NCBI GenBank assembly: GCA_021299735.1
Contig: JAJTEM010000012.1
Coordinates: 1-64,000, forward strand
Source of the DNA: Burkholderiales bacterium
GTDB lineage: Bacteria > Pseudomonadota > Gammaproteobacteria > Burkholderiales > Burkholderiaceae_B
Direction of reading: 5' to 3'
Length of the DNA stretch: 64,000 nucleotides
This document shows positions 18,664 to 27,936 of the stretch, piece after piece (position 1 is the first letter of the stretch; the number at the start of each line of letters is the position of its first letter). The position numbers and the translations under genes are program-made. The notes under the pieces were generated by a model that did no database searches, had not been told where the DNA came from, and worked only from the letters and a program-made list of their open reading frames with translations.

Positions 18664-19923
18664 ATGAACCCGACCACCATTGAACTGATTGGCGCAATTG
18701 TTTTCGCAATTGCCGTAATTCACACCTTTTCAACCAAATATTTCGAACGCCTGGCGCACACACAACCCAACCATTCTGGTTTGTGGCATTTGCTGGGAGA
18801 AGTGGAGGCTGTGTTTGGTTTCTGGGCCATGGTGCTGGTTGTGTTCATGTTCTTCATCATTGGTAAAACCGGTGCAATTGAATACGTAGACACCCGAAAC
18901 TACACCGAACCCCTGTTTGTGTTTGCCATCATGGTGATTGCTGCCAGCAAACCCATTCTGGTTTTGGCGGGGCGCATTGTGCGCGTGGTGGCCTCGGTAA
19001 TACCAATTGACAGGCAGGTGGCTTATTTTTTCACCACATTGTCTATCGTGCCCTTGTTGGGTTCGTTCATTACTGAGCCTGCTGCAATGACGCTGGCTGC
19101 ATTTTTGCTGCGCGACCGTTTTTATGCACCCGGTATCAGCAACAAATTAATGTACGGCACACTCGGCGTGCTGTTTGTGAATATTTCAATTGGTGGCACC
19201 TTAACCCCGTTTGCTGCACCACCCGTATTGATGGTAGCGGCCAAGTGGGGTTTTGACATGCAATTCATGTTGAGTACCTTTGGCTGGAAGGCAGCAACAG
19301 CTGTTTTTGTAAATGCCACTGTACTTACCTTTTTGTTTGCAAAAGAATTGACCGCCATGAAAAAGCCTGCTGAAAACGGCCTCAAGGAAGACATGCCAGT
19401 GTGGGTTATTGCCACCCACTTGCTGTTTCTTGTGGGTGTGGTGGTGTTTGCCCACCACGCTGCCATGTTCATGGGTTTGTTCCTTTTTTTCCTGGGTTAC
19501 ACAACTGCCTACAGCCGTTACCAAAACAAACTGATTTTGAAAGAAGGCTTGATGGTTGCATTTTTTCTGGCAGGTTTGGTGGTGCTGGGTGGCATGCAAG
19601 CCTGGTGGTTGCAAGATACATTAAAGGGCATGAGCCCCACAGCCCTTTACTACGGCGCCACTGCATTAACAGCAATTACTGACAATGCAGCGCTTACTTA
19701 CCTTGGCTCGCTTGTAGAAGGTGTGGATGGTCAATTCAAATACGCCTTGGTGGCGGGGGCTGTTACTGGTGGTGGTTTAACCGTGATTGCGAATGCACCT
19801 AACCCGGCAGGTTTTGCCATTTTGCAAAAGTATTTCAACGACGGCTCTATCAACGCTGGCAAGTTGTTTATCGCTGCGCTCGGGCCCACACTTGTGGCGG
19901 TTGCCGCCTTTCAATTGTTGTAA
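18664..19923 (+). CDS. Putative Na+/H+ antiporter (PF07399-type)
   Basis: A 419-aa polytopic membrane protein with around eleven hydrophobic segments. The combination FGFWAMVLVVFMFFI near 55, SIVPLLGSFITEPAAMTLAAFLLRDRF near 120-146, and the repeat-like SIGGTLTPFAAPPVLMVA and ALTAITDNAALTYLGSLV matches the predicted Na+/H+ antiporter family in the ArsB/NhaD superfamily, where two such conserved polar breaks line the ion path. Transport of Na+ is family knowledge only. The start has AAGGGAAAG 7 nt upstream. It lies 27 bp after the PabB-PabC gene and 21 bp before mgtE, so the three may be co-transcribed. Confidence 0.85.
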   Translation: MNPTTIELIGAIVFAIAVIHTFSTKYFERLAHTQPNHSGLWHLLGEVEAVFGFWAMVLVVFMFFIIGKTGAIEYVDTRNYTEPLFVFAIMVIAASKPILVLAGRIVRVVASVIPIDRQVAYFFTTLSIVPLLGSFITEPAAMTLAAFLLRDRFYAPGISNKLMYGTLGVLFVNISIGGTLTPFAAPPVLMVAAKWGFDMQFMLSTFGWKAATAVFVNATVLTFLFAKELTAMKKPAENGLKEDMPVWVIATHLLFLVGVVVFAHHAAMFMGLFLFFLGYTTAYSRYQNKLILKEGLMVAFFLAGLVVLGGMQAWWLQDTLKGMSPTALYYGATALTAITDNAALTYLGSLVEGVDGQFKYALVAGAVTGGGLTVIANAPNPAGFAILQKYFNDGSINAGKLFIAALGPTLVAVAAFQLL

Positions 19924-19944
19924 AACGCTTTCGGGAGTTTTGTT

Positions 19945-21441
19945 TTGAACGAACAAAACATGGATTACCACGATCAAGAGCCAGCAGTCGAACTGCCCCA
20001 TGATCTAGATGATGCGCAACGTGCCTTGGCCGAAGTGCAGGCCATGTTGCGCAAACAAAAAGTAATCGAAAGTGTTGTTCACAATCAGCAAACCACGGTT
20101 AACCCCGAGCGGCAAAGCCTGGTTGAGGAATTGGTACACCGCCAGCACCTGACCGAATTGGGCAACAAGCTTTACTTGCTGCACCCAGCTGACGTGGCCT
20201 ATGTGTTGGAAAGCCTTCCCCAAGAAGAGCGTATGCTGGTGTGGGGCTTGGTTCGTTCCGACCGCGACGGTGACATTCTGCTTGAACTAAGCGATGCCGT
20301 ACGGGAAAGCCTGATTAAAAGCATGGACAGCGAAGAATTGTTCGCTGCCACGGAATCGCTGGATGCCGATGAAATTGCGGAGTTGGCTCCAGACCTGCCA
20401 CGCGATGTGGTGGAAAAGCTGGCCAGCAGCCTGAGCCTGGAAGAGCGCGAACAACTGCGCGCTGCCATGAGTTACCCGGAAGATTCCGTGGGTGCGCGCA
20501 TGGACTTCGACATGGTGACCATTCGCGACGATGTAACTTTGGAAGTGGTGCTACGTTACTTGCGCAGATTTGATGAACTGCCTGACCAAACCGACCAGGT
20601 GTTTGTGGTTGACCGTGTGGATCATTTCAAGGGCAGTTTGCCCTTGGATCGTTTGCTGGTGAATGAACCTGAAACCCTGGTGAGTGAGGTCATGAGCCGC
20701 GAGGTGCTGATGTTGTCGGCACTGGATGATGCTTACGAGGCGGCACAGGCTTTCGAGCGTTACGACCTGGTGTCCGCACCTGTACTTGACCCTTCTGGCA
20801 AGTTGATTGGCCGCCTGACCGTGAATGAAGTGGTGGATGTTATTCGCGAGGAAAGCGAATCGGATCTGCTTTCAAGTGCTGGTTTGCGCGAAGAAGAAGA
20901 CTTGTTTGCATCGGTTTGGGAGTCTGCGAAAAACCGGTGGTTGTGGTTGGGCTTAAACCTTTGCACTGCGTTTTTCGCAAGCCGGGTCATTGATAGTTTC
21001 GAGGGCACCATTGCCAAGGTGGTCGCTTTGGCCACACTCATGCCGATTGTGGCGGGTATCGCTGGCAATTCAGGCAACCAAACCATGACGTTGATGATTC
21101 GCTCCTTGGCCTTGGGGCAGGTTACAGCGGCCAACTTCAAGCTTTTGCTGAAAAAAGAACTGGCCATTGCCGGTTTAAATGGTTTGGTGTGGGGCAGTTT
21201 GGCCGGCCTGGCTGCGTGGGGCTTGTACTTTGGTTCGCCCAATGCTGTGATGTTGGGTTTGCTGATGACCCTGGCGGTGATGTTAAACCTGTTGGTGGGT
21301 TCGTTCATCGGGGTTATGGTGCCATTGGGACTTGAAAAAATCGGCCGCGACCCGGCCATGGGTTCCTCCGTTCTGCTTACATTTACTACCGACAGCATGG
21401 GCTTTTTCATTTTCCTGGGGCTGGCCTCCGTGTTCTTTTAG
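19945..21441 (+). CDS. mgtE: Magnesium transporter MgtE
   Basis: Mg2+-gated magnesium channel of 498 aa. The soluble N-terminal helical superfamily domain spans about 45-170 (HPADVAYVLESLPQEER, then LDADEIAELAPDLP), two CBS domains lie around 175-300 (SVGARMDFDMVTIRDD, and EVMSREVLMLSALDDAYEAAQAF), and five membrane helices follow from about 325, with IVAGIAGNSGNQTMTLMIRSLALGQ, the MgtE pore signature, and DPAMGSSVLLTFTTDSMGFFIFLGLA near the C-terminus. The start is TTG with GGGAG 7 nt upstream. In this family the CBS region binds Mg2+ and closes the pore when cytosolic Mg2+ is high. Confidence 0.95.
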   Translation: MNEQNMDYHDQEPAVELPHDLDDAQRALAEVQAMLRKQKVIESVVHNQQTTVNPERQSLVEELVHRQHLTELGNKLYLLHPADVAYVLESLPQEERMLVWGLVRSDRDGDILLELSDAVRESLIKSMDSEELFAATESLDADEIAELAPDLPRDVVEKLASSLSLEEREQLRAAMSYPEDSVGARMDFDMVTIRDDVTLEVVLRYLRRFDELPDQTDQVFVVDRVDHFKGSLPLDRLLVNEPETLVSEVMSREVLMLSALDDAYEAAQAFERYDLVSAPVLDPSGKLIGRLTVNEVVDVIREESESDLLSSAGLREEEDLFASVWESAKNRWLWLGLNLCTAFFASRVIDSFEGTIAKVVALATLMPIVAGIAGNSGNQTMTLMIRSLALGQVTAANFKLLLKKELAIAGLNGLVWGSLAGLAAWGLYFGSPNAVMLGLLMTLAVMLNLLVGSFIGVMVPLGLEKIGRDPAMGSSVLLTFTTDSMGFFIFLGLASVFF

Positions 21442-21455
21442 CGTTGCGGTTGCGC

Positions 21456-22823
21456 ATGCCTTCTGTTTCAATTGTCATGCCGGTTTACAACGAAGTGCCG
21501 GCGGCTGGCGACAATTCCCTGTCGAATCGAATTCAGGCACTTGTTCAGCTGCTTGGGCCAGGTGACGAGTTGTTGTTGGTTGATGGTGGTTCTACCGATT
21601 ACAGTTGGCCTGTATTGCAAACACTGGCCGAAAAGCACCCACAAATAACTGCTCTTCAAAGTGGCAAGGGCAGGGCTCAACAAATGAATGCAGGCGCAGA
21701 AAAAGCCCATGGCGATGTGCTGCTTTTTTTGCATGCGGATACTGTGTTGGGGCAGCACAGCTGGCGTGATTTTTTATCCAGGCTTTCCATCGTAGGTGGT
21801 GCGCCCGTGTGGGGGCGTTTTGATGTGTGCATTGAAGGGCAAAGCCGGTGGTTGCCAATCGTGGCCTGGTTCATGAATCAGCGTTCCAGGCTTTCAAAAA
21901 TTGGCACAGGTGATCAGGCTTTGTTCTGTAGCCGCGGGCTGTTCAAGCAGCTTGGCGGTTTCCCAAACCAGCCCCTGATGGAAGACATTGAGTTGTGCAA
22001 GCGTTTAAAGCAACTTGCACCGCGAGCATTTTTGGCGATTGCTTCACCCGTGTATACATCGGGGCGCAGATGGGATTTAAACGGTGCCTGGAAAACCATT
22101 GTGCTGATGTGGCGCTTTCGGTTTTTGTATTGGCGCGGTGTGCCTGCCGCTGGGCTGGCAAGGCTTTACGCCGACACCCGGCAAAAGCTGCCCGTTACTG
22201 TGGCGGTGTTTGCCAAGTATCCGCAAGCTGGGCGAGTAAAAACAAGGTTGGCACCACTGTTGGGTGCCGAGCAATGTGCCGTATTCGCCCGCTATTTGTT
22301 GTTGAGCACCCTGGACAAATTACAGGGAGTGAATGTGGTCGTGTGGACTGATGGCGGTAGTGCTGAGCAATGGGCGGCCCTGTTAAAGGGGCGAACTGTG
22401 CTGCGTTACATTCAACCGCAAGGGCATTTGGGCGTGCGAATGCAAACCGCAGTTGAAACCCACTTGAACAACAGTGAAATTGTGGTGCTGCTTGGGCCAG
22501 ATGCCGTTGAGTTTACCCAAGCTGATTTGCAAAAATTAATATGCGCAGCCAGGCAGCAAGGGCTCGCTTTTATACCGGCGCATGATGGTGGCTATGTAGC
22601 CTTGGCCTGCAATCGAAGCGTACCTGAAATTTTTTCCGAAACCATTCAATGGGGCACTGCCAGTGTGGCTGAGCAAACCCGTACTGCCCTGCAGCACAAG
22701 GGTTTGCAAGCTTTGTGGTTGCCACCTCAATTGGACATTGATGAGCCAGCCGACCTAGAGAAAGCAATCGGGTTAGCTTGTGTACCCGCAGATTGGCCTG
22801 CGCGTTATTCAGCACATGAATGA
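21456..22823 (+). CDS. Fused arsenosugar-type glycosyltransferases (TIGR04283 + TIGR04282-like)
   Basis: A chain of about 455 aa that joins two proteins normally encoded apart. Residues 1-225 are a GT2-fold glycosyltransferase (MPSVSIVMPVYNEV, LLLVDGGSTDYSW, GKGRAQQMNAGA, LFLHADTVL), the TIGR04283 pattern. Residues from about 232 are a DUF2064/TIGR04282 nucleotidyl-sugar fold (VTVAVFAKYPQAGRVKTRLAPLLG, VVLLGPDAVEFTQADLQ, LDIDEPADLEKA). Both families carry an arsenosugar biosynthesis label in automated annotation, though many members have unrelated contexts. GPDAVEFT replaces the usual GxDxPxL, a change in a catalytic loop. The start is ATG 21456 or TTG 21444, right after the mgtE stop. No arsenic genes are adjacent. 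Confidence 0.85.
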   Translation: MPSVSIVMPVYNEVPAAGDNSLSNRIQALVQLLGPGDELLLVDGGSTDYSWPVLQTLAEKHPQITALQSGKGRAQQMNAGAEKAHGDVLLFLHADTVLGQHSWRDFLSRLSIVGGAPVWGRFDVCIEGQSRWLPIVAWFMNQRSRLSKIGTGDQALFCSRGLFKQLGGFPNQPLMEDIELCKRLKQLAPRAFLAIASPVYTSGRRWDLNGAWKTIVLMWRFRFLYWRGVPAAGLARLYADTRQKLPVTVAVFAKYPQAGRVKTRLAPLLGAEQCAVFARYLLLSTLDKLQGVNVVVWTDGGSAEQWAALLKGRTVLRYIQPQGHLGVRMQTAVETHLNNSEIVVLLGPDAVEFTQADLQKLICAARQQGLAFIPAHDGGYVALACNRSVPEIFSETIQWGTASVAEQTRTALQHKGLQALWLPPQLDIDEPADLEKAIGLACVPADWPARYSAHE

Positions 22824-22844
22824 CTGGGTATTCAAGGGTGTTCT

Positions 22845-23597
22845 ATGAGTTTTTTTGCACGGAAAATCATTGTTGTTAAAGCGGCTGTTTGTTTGGGATT
22901 ACTGCTTATATTGACAAACGCTTTTGCTCAGGGTACCAACGCGTTGAAACCATGGCCCGCAGACCCCGCAACTGGAATTCCCGCTCCCTGGAAAGCGCAA
23001 TATCACCCGGATATTCCTGCGCATACCCAATTCAAATTGTTGAAACAGGGCAATCAAACCGTATTGCAAGCTGAAGCTGACAGTGCCTATGGCACGCTGG
23101 TGTATGCCTTTTCCAAATCTATGGAGTTGAAAACCTTGGCCTGGCAATGGCAAATATTAACTCAACCAAGCAATGCGAATTTGCAAACCAAGGCGGGTGA
23201 CGATGCGGGCGCCAAGGTGTGTGCTTTTGTTCAAATTGATGAAGCCAGGCTGGGTTTGGGAACCCGCCTGGCTTTGGCCGCTGCACGTACTTTGTCAGGC
23301 GAGCGTTTGCCCGCTGCAACGCTTTGTTATGTGTGGGGATTGCCCGGCGAAAAAGTAGGGCAGTTGTTTGACAACCCTTACACCGACCGCGTGAAGAACA
23401 TTGTGATTCGAGATGCTGCTAGCGCCGCTGAGCTGATTTCAGAAACTCGGGATTTGCAGGCCGATGCCCGCAAGGCCTTTGGCAATGAGTTACCGGAAGG
23501 CCCAGTGATGTTCACTGGTTTTGCGCTTGGGGCAGATTCAGACAACACGAAATCGAAAGCCAAGGCTTTGTTTGGCAGTGTGCAAGCTCAACCCTGA
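22845..23597 (+). CDS. DUF3047 exported protein
   Basis: A 250-aa protein with an N-terminal signal peptide (IIVVKAAVCLGLLLILTNAFA) and a body matching DUF3047: the opening GIPAPWKAQYHPDIPAHTQFKLL, the block ELKTLAWQWQI, AKVCAFVQIDEARL, TLCYVWGLPGEKVGQLFDNPYTDRVKNIVIRD and the end GFALGADSDNTKSKAKALFGSV. The domain resembles a carbohydrate-binding beta sandwich, but no function is known. It follows the fused glycosyltransferase gene by 21 bp and may share its transcript. The last 10 bp overlap the convergent ribE gene. Confidence 0.85.
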   Translation: MSFFARKIIVVKAAVCLGLLLILTNAFAQGTNALKPWPADPATGIPAPWKAQYHPDIPAHTQFKLLKQGNQTVLQAEADSAYGTLVYAFSKSMELKTLAWQWQILTQPSNANLQTKAGDDAGAKVCAFVQIDEARLGLGTRLALAAARTLSGERLPAATLCYVWGLPGEKVGQLFDNPYTDRVKNIVIRDAASAAELISETRDLQADARKAFGNELPEGPVMFTGFALGADSDNTKSKAKALFGSVQAQP

Positions 23598-24217
23598 TTC
23601 AAATTCATGGTTTTAACAATTCGCTCGCAATACCTGGCAATTTGATCAATTTCCAGATTCACAGGGCTGCCTGCTTTCAGGTGTTTCAAGGTGGTCATTT
23701 GAACAGTGTGTGGAATCAGATTAATGTGAATGTCGCATTCGCCTGAATCATGATCATCTACTTTGTTTACAGTCAGGCTGACGCCATTCACGGTGACTGA
23801 GCCCTTGTATGCAAAAAAAGGAGACAAGGTTTTGGGTGCCCGAATTTGCAAATGCCAGCTTTCACCTACGGGTGAAAAATCAACTACGCTGCCCAAGCCA
23901 TCTACATGGCCGCTAACCAGGTGGCCGCCCACGCGGTCAGAAAGGCGCATGGCTTTTTCAAGGTTCACTTCACCGGGTTGGCTTAGGCCCACGGTTTTCG
24001 ACAAACTTTCCTGAGAAACATCTACATGAAAGGTTTGGGCTTCCATGGCCACCACGGTCATGCAGGCCCCTTGAATGGCAATGCTGTCGCCTAGCTTTAC
24101 ATCGGAAAAGTCGAGAGTGGGGGCATGCACAGCCAAGCGCACGCCAGCATAGGCAGAATCCTGAAGGGGTTCAACAGTTTTGATTTGGCCAATTGATTCA
24201 ATAATTCCTGTGAACAT
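23588..24217 (-). CDS. ribE: Riboflavin synthase, alpha chain
   Basis: Makes riboflavin by dismutating two molecules of 6,7-dimethyl-8-ribityllumazine. The 209-aa chain shows the two tandem lumazine-binding repeats: MFTGIIESIG with VKLGDSIAIQGACMTVV in the first and MRLSDRVGGHLVSGHVDG with KGSVTVNGVSLTVNKV in the second. The start at 24217 gives the universal MFTGIIE N-terminus; 11 extra codons upstream are an artefact of the open frame. AGGAG lies 11 nt before it. It starts 8 bp after the ribD stop, so ribD-ribE form an operon. No FMN riboswitch is seen upstream of ribD. Confidence 0.95.
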   Translation of the reverse strand: MFTGIIESIGQIKTVEPLQDSAYAGVRLAVHAPTLDFSDVKLGDSIAIQGACMTVVAMEAQTFHVDVSQESLSKTVGLSQPGEVNLEKAMRLSDRVGGHLVSGHVDGLGSVVDFSPVGESWHLQIRAPKTLSPFFAYKGSVTVNGVSLTVNKVDDHDSGECDIHINLIPHTVQMTTLKHLKAGSPVNLEIDQIARYCERIVKTMNLNQG

Positions 24218-24225
24218 GTTTGCTA

Positions 24226-25359
24226 CTACTCCTGGTTGTTTTGAACCCACGTAATTCGCAGGTCTTGTCCAATTTGTTCAAAAGATTCAATTGCCCAGCT
24301 TGTGTAAGCGGGCAGGGCATCCAGTTCAGGCAGGCGGAACAGGCCCTGGCCTGGCCCCAAAAAACGCGGGGCAATGTACTGCACAATTTCATCAACCAAA
24401 CCCGCTTGCAGAAACGAACCATTCAGCCCAAAACCGGCTTCAAGGTGCAGTTCATTCACACCACGTTGTGCCAGTTCCCGCAACAGGCGCAGTAAATCTG
24501 TTTTTACTTTGCCAGCATGTAAACCTGCTGCCACTGGGGCCACGTTCAGTGCTTCAATATTTGTAGCGTTTGGATGTGTTGCCAGCCAGGCTGGGGCCTG
24601 CGGTTCAGTATGCGCAATCAGCACGCGCCCGGTCTGTAACAGGCGTGCATCGGGCGAAATTTCAAGCTTGCTGTCCACGATTACTTTCAGCGGTTGGCGC
24701 TCAGTGTCAATTCCACGCACGTTCAGTTGCGGGTTGTCAGCCTTTACTGTGCCAATACCGCTGAGCACTGCACAGGCTTGCGCGCGCAGGTGGTGGCCAT
24801 GTAGCCGGGCTTCTTCGCCGGTAATCCATTGGCTGGTGCCGTTGTTTAATGCGCTAATGCCATCGGCGCTGCTGGCCACTTTCAGGCGCACCCAAGGGCG
24901 TTTGCGTTCCATGCGGCTGAAGAAACCCCGGTTTATCCAGCAGGCTTGTTCAACCAGTATGCCATGTGAAGTTTCAATGCCAGCTGCTTGCAATATGGCC
25001 ATGCCTTTGCCAGCCACCAGCGGGTTGGGATCTAGCACTGCAGCTACAACCCGCGCAACGCCAGTGGCCACCAGTGCTTCAGCACAGGGGCCTGTGCGGC
25101 CATGGTGCGCACAAGGTTCCAGCGTTACGTAGGCGGTGCTGCCTTGCAGTGAGATGCCGCGTGCCTTAGCGTCGGCAATGGCCTGTACCTCTGCGTGGCC
25201 TTCACCTGCCTTGGCATGAAAGCCCTCTGCAATTGCAACGCCATCGCGAACAAACACGCAGCCCACACGTGGGTTGGGTGTGGTGCTGTACTGGCCCTTC
25301 CAGGCCAGGTTCAGCGCATGCTGCATCCAGTGTTCGTCGGTGGATAGAAGGGTAGCCAT
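24226..25359 (-). CDS. ribD: Bifunctional riboflavin biosynthesis deaminase/reductase
   Basis: Catalyses the second and third steps of riboflavin synthesis (deamination of the pyrimidine, then NADPH-dependent side-chain reduction). The N-terminal deaminase (about 8-150) has its zinc site in GHAEVQAIADAKARG and PCAHHGRTGPC. The C-terminal reductase has RPWVRLKVASSADG, the GIGTVKADNPQLNVR block and ELHLEAGFGLNGSFL, where the usual LEGG/LEAG glycine motif is kept. The 377-aa length is normal. It lies 10 bp downstream of nrdR in the same direction, a pairing common in proteobacteria. Confidence 0.95.
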   Translation of the reverse strand: MATLLSTDEHWMQHALNLAWKGQYSTTPNPRVGCVFVRDGVAIAEGFHAKAGEGHAEVQAIADAKARGISLQGSTAYVTLEPCAHHGRTGPCAEALVATGVARVVAAVLDPNPLVAGKGMAILQAAGIETSHGILVEQACWINRGFFSRMERKRPWVRLKVASSADGISALNNGTSQWITGEEARLHGHHLRAQACAVLSGIGTVKADNPQLNVRGIDTERQPLKVIVDSKLEISPDARLLQTGRVLIAHTEPQAPAWLATHPNATNIEALNVAPVAAGLHAGKVKTDLLRLLRELAQRGVNELHLEAGFGLNGSFLQAGLVDEIVQYIAPRFLGPGQGLFRLPELDALPAYTSWAIESFEQIGQDLRITWVQNNQE

Positions 25360-25369
25360 AGCGTAGCGA

Positions 25370-25882
25370 TCAAGCGCCTTTTTTGGAAGCGGTGCGGGGC
25401 TTGGATTTGTTGCTGTTGCCCGTGCTTTCTGCGGGGGCTGTTAAATGTGCAATTTCTTCCGAGAAACTTTGCAGGTCTTCAAAGCTTTTGTAAACCGATG
25501 CAAAACGAATGTAGGCCACTGTGTCCAGTTGCTTGAGTTGTTGCATCACCAATTCGCCCAAAAGCTTGGTGTCTACCTCTCGGGCAGCACTTACCAGAAG
25601 TTTTTCTTCAATGCTTGAAATGGCGTCGTCAATGGCTTCTGCCCGCACCGGGCGTTTGCGCAAAGCGAGCATTAAACTGCCGCGTAGTTTGTCTCGGGAA
25701 AATTCAACCCGTGAGCCGTCTTTCTTGACGATGGCGGGCAGAAACAGTTCTGCCCGTTCGTAGGTGGTGAAGCGTTTGCCGCAGCTGCTGCACTGCCTGC
25801 GGCGCCGAATCGCGTCGCCTTCTTCAGACGTACGCGAATCGACTACCTGGGTGTCGGCGTTGCCACAAAAGGGGCATTTCAT
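25370..25882 (-). CDS. nrdR: Transcriptional repressor NrdR
   Basis: Nucleotide-sensing repressor of ribonucleotide reductase genes. The 170-aa chain has an N-terminal zinc ribbon (CPFCG at 3-7 and [13 protein letters not shown] around 31-43) and an ATP-cone ([28 protein letters not shown]) that binds ATP/dATP. The tail after about 150 is basic and poorly conserved. It lies between glyA and ribD, 18 bp after glyA, an arrangement seen in many betaproteobacteria. Zn-ribbon cysteines and ATP-cone residues all look intact. Confidence 0.96.
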   Translation of the reverse strand: MKCPFCGNADTQVVDSRTSEEGDAIRRRRQCSSCGKRFTTYERAELFLPAIVKKDGSRVEFSRDKLRGSLMLALRKRPVRAEAIDDAISSIEEKLLVSAAREVDTKLLGELVMQQLKQLDTVAYIRFASVYKSFEDLQSFSEEIAHLTAPAESTGNSNKSKPRTASKKGA

Positions 25883-25900
25883 AACGCCGTGGCCCCTGCC

Positions 25901-27145
25901 TTATTTGTAAACAGGGAACTGGCTGGTCAATTCCTTGACCTTGGAGCGAACGGTGGCCAGTGTGGCTTCGTCTTCCGGGTTCTCAAGCACGTCAGCAATT
26001 AAATGACCAACAGCACGGGCTTGCTCTTCCTTAAAGCCACGTGTGGTCATGGCTGGGCTGCCCAAGCGAATGCCGCTGGTTACAAATGGTTTTTCAGGGT
26101 CGTTCGGAATGGCGTTTTTGTTCACGGTAATGTGTGCATTGCCCAAAGCGGCTTCAGCTGCCTTGCCGGTGATGCCCTTGGCACGCAGGTCAACCAACAT
26201 TACATGGCTTTCAGTGCGGCCCGAAACAATACGCAAACCACGCTCAACCAGTGTTTCAGCCAATGCCTTGGCATTCAATACCACTTGCTGTTGGTATTCC
26301 TGGAATGCAGGTTGCAGGGCTTCGTGAAACGCCACGGCTTTGGCTGCAATTACATGCATCAAAGGGCCGCCCTGAATACCGGGGAAAATGGCGCTGTTGA
26401 TTTTCTTGGCCAGTTCTTCCTTCATCAAAATGATGCCGCCGCGTGGGCCGCGCAGTGATTTGTGTGTGGTTGATGTACACACATCGGCATGCGGAACCGG
26501 GTTGGGGTATACACCCGCAGCAATCAGGCCGGCGTAGTGGGCCATGTCAACCATGAAGTAGGCACCTACTTCCTTGGCAATTTTGGCAAAGCGTTCAAAG
26601 TCGATGCGCAGGGCGTAGGCAGAGGCACCCGCGATAATGATTTTTGGCTTGTGTTCGCGGGCCAGGGCTTCAACCTGGTCGTAATCAATGGCTTCTTCCT
26701 TGTTCAGGCCATATGAAACCACGTTGAACCACTTGCCAGACATGTTCAATGGCATGCCGTGAGTAAGGTGGCCTCCTTCTGCCAGCGACAAACCCATGAT
26801 GGTGTCGCCAGGCTGTAGCAGCGCGAAAAATACGGCTTGGTTAGCCTGTGAGCCAGAATTGGGTTGAACGTTGGCGGCTTCAGCACCAAACAGTTTTTTC
26901 AGGCGATCAATGGCCAGGTCTTCAACCACGTCTACGTATTCGCAACCACCGTAGTAGCGCTTGCCTGGGTAACCTTCGGCGTATTTGTTGGTCAGCTGTG
27001 AACCCTGGGCTTCCATCACGGCTGGGCTGGCGTAGTTTTCAGACGCGATCAACTCGATGTGGTCTTCCTGACGGGTTGTTTCCTGCTGAATGGCAGTCCA
27101 CAATTCGGGGTCGGTTTGGGCGATGCCCTTTTGGCGGTCAAACAT
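25901..27145 (-). CDS. glyA: Serine hydroxymethyltransferase
   Basis: PLP enzyme that interconverts serine and glycine while loading tetrahydrofolate with a one-carbon unit. The 414-aa sequence is canonical: [64 protein letters not shown] and the cofactor lysine K229 in [14 protein letters not shown]. The start [12 protein letters not shown] has CCGGAAA 9 nt upstream. It heads the glyA-nrdR-ribD-ribE run on the minus strand, with no other gene in the 53 bp before it. Confidence 0.97.
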   Translation of the reverse strand: MFDRQKGIAQTDPELWTAIQQETTRQEDHIELIASENYASPAVMEAQGSQLTNKYAEGYPGKRYYGGCEYVDVVEDLAIDRLKKLFGAEAANVQPNSGSQANQAVFFALLQPGDTIMGLSLAEGGHLTHGMPLNMSGKWFNVVSYGLNKEEAIDYDQVEALAREHKPKIIIAGASAYALRIDFERFAKIAKEVGAYFMVDMAHYAGLIAAGVYPNPVPHADVCTSTTHKSLRGPRGGIILMKEELAKKINSAIFPGIQGGPLMHVIAAKAVAFHEALQPAFQEYQQQVVLNAKALAETLVERGLRIVSGRTESHVMLVDLRAKGITGKAAEAALGNAHITVNKNAIPNDPEKPFVTSGIRLGSPAMTTRGFKEEQARAVGHLIADVLENPEDEATLATVRSKVKELTSQFPVYK

Positions 27146-27198
27146 AACGATTTCCGGAAAGGATTGGGTTCAAGACAAGCCCAATATTCTAATTGATT

Positions 27199-27936
27199 TC
27201 AAGCGATTCGACCATCGACTTCGTCCATGTTTTGGCCGGGTTTGTCGTTGTTCAAATGACCAGTCCAGGCCCACAGTTTCACGCTTTTCTTGCCTTGGGA
27301 ATCAATGTTGATCACATTTAGTGCGCAATTGGGCAGTTGCCATTCGCGTTGCTTGTGCAGCGGCTCGCCCGTGCAATATCTGTAAATACAATCGAGTACA
27401 CCGCCGTGGGCCACCAGCAGGGTTGTTTTGCTTTGGTTTTTGTTGGCAATTTGCTCGAAAGTTGAAATTACCCTTCTGTAAAACTGGTTCAGGCTTTCCC
27501 CGCCCTTCAAGGGGGCATCGACCACGCGGTTTTTAAGGCCTGAAAATTCTTCCGGGCTCTTAATTTGCATTTCATCGCCTGTGAGGCCAGCCAAATGGCC
27601 GTAATCCCGCTCCCGAAGGCCTGTATTCAATTCAATGGCGGGTGTTTTCGCGCCGTGAATTGTTCTTGCCGTGGTGTGGGCCCGGCTTAGGTCGCTGCTA
27701 AAACAGTGGTGATAAATTTCCGCTCCTTGGGCTTCAAGAGCGTCAAAATATTCGCGAACCAACTGCGCTTGCAACAAACCATGCGTATTCAGGGCAATGT
27801 CGGTGTGGCCCTGAAAGCGTTTTTCCTTGTTCCAGTCGGTTTCGCCATGGCGCACCAGAATAAAGCGGGAGCCAGTCGGTTTTTTACTGACAATTGCACC
27901 AAAATCAAGGGATTTGGACTCCAATTGAGTGTTCAA
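27199..27936 (-). CDS. Histidine phosphatase family protein (phosphoglycerate mutase-like)
   Basis: A 245-aa member of the RHG superfamily with the phosphohistidine motif [10 protein letters not shown] (near residue 27), the acid residue block [15 protein letters not shown], and the second histidine in [10 protein letters not shown]. These residues support phosphatase activity through a phosphohistidine; substrates in this family range from sugar phosphates to cobalamin intermediates, and nothing here selects one. The start is a TTG that overlaps the tyrS stop (TTGA), so translation is likely coupled to tyrS. The last ~25 residues are polar and look unstructured. Confidence 0.88.
   Translation of the reverse strand: MNTQLESKSLDFGAIVSKKPTGSRFILVRHGETDWNKEKRFQGHTDIALNTHGLLQAQLVREYFDALEAQGAEIYHHCFSSDLSRAHTTARTIHGAKTPAIELNTGLRERDYGHLAGLTGDEMQIKSPEEFSGLKNRVVDAPLKGGESLNQFYRRVISTFEQIANKNQSKTTLLVAHGGVLDCIYRYCTGEPLHKQREWQLPNCALNVINIDSQGKKSVKLWAWTGHLNNDKPGQNMDEVDGRIA

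Noticed and set aside
24374-25132. 252-aa plus-strand frame opposite ribD
   Set aside because: Antisense shadow of a fully recognisable ribD gene.
25360-25369. FMN or other riboswitch ahead of ribD
   Set aside because: Only 10 bp separate nrdR and ribD, and the region before glyA is 53 bp, too short for an RFN element.
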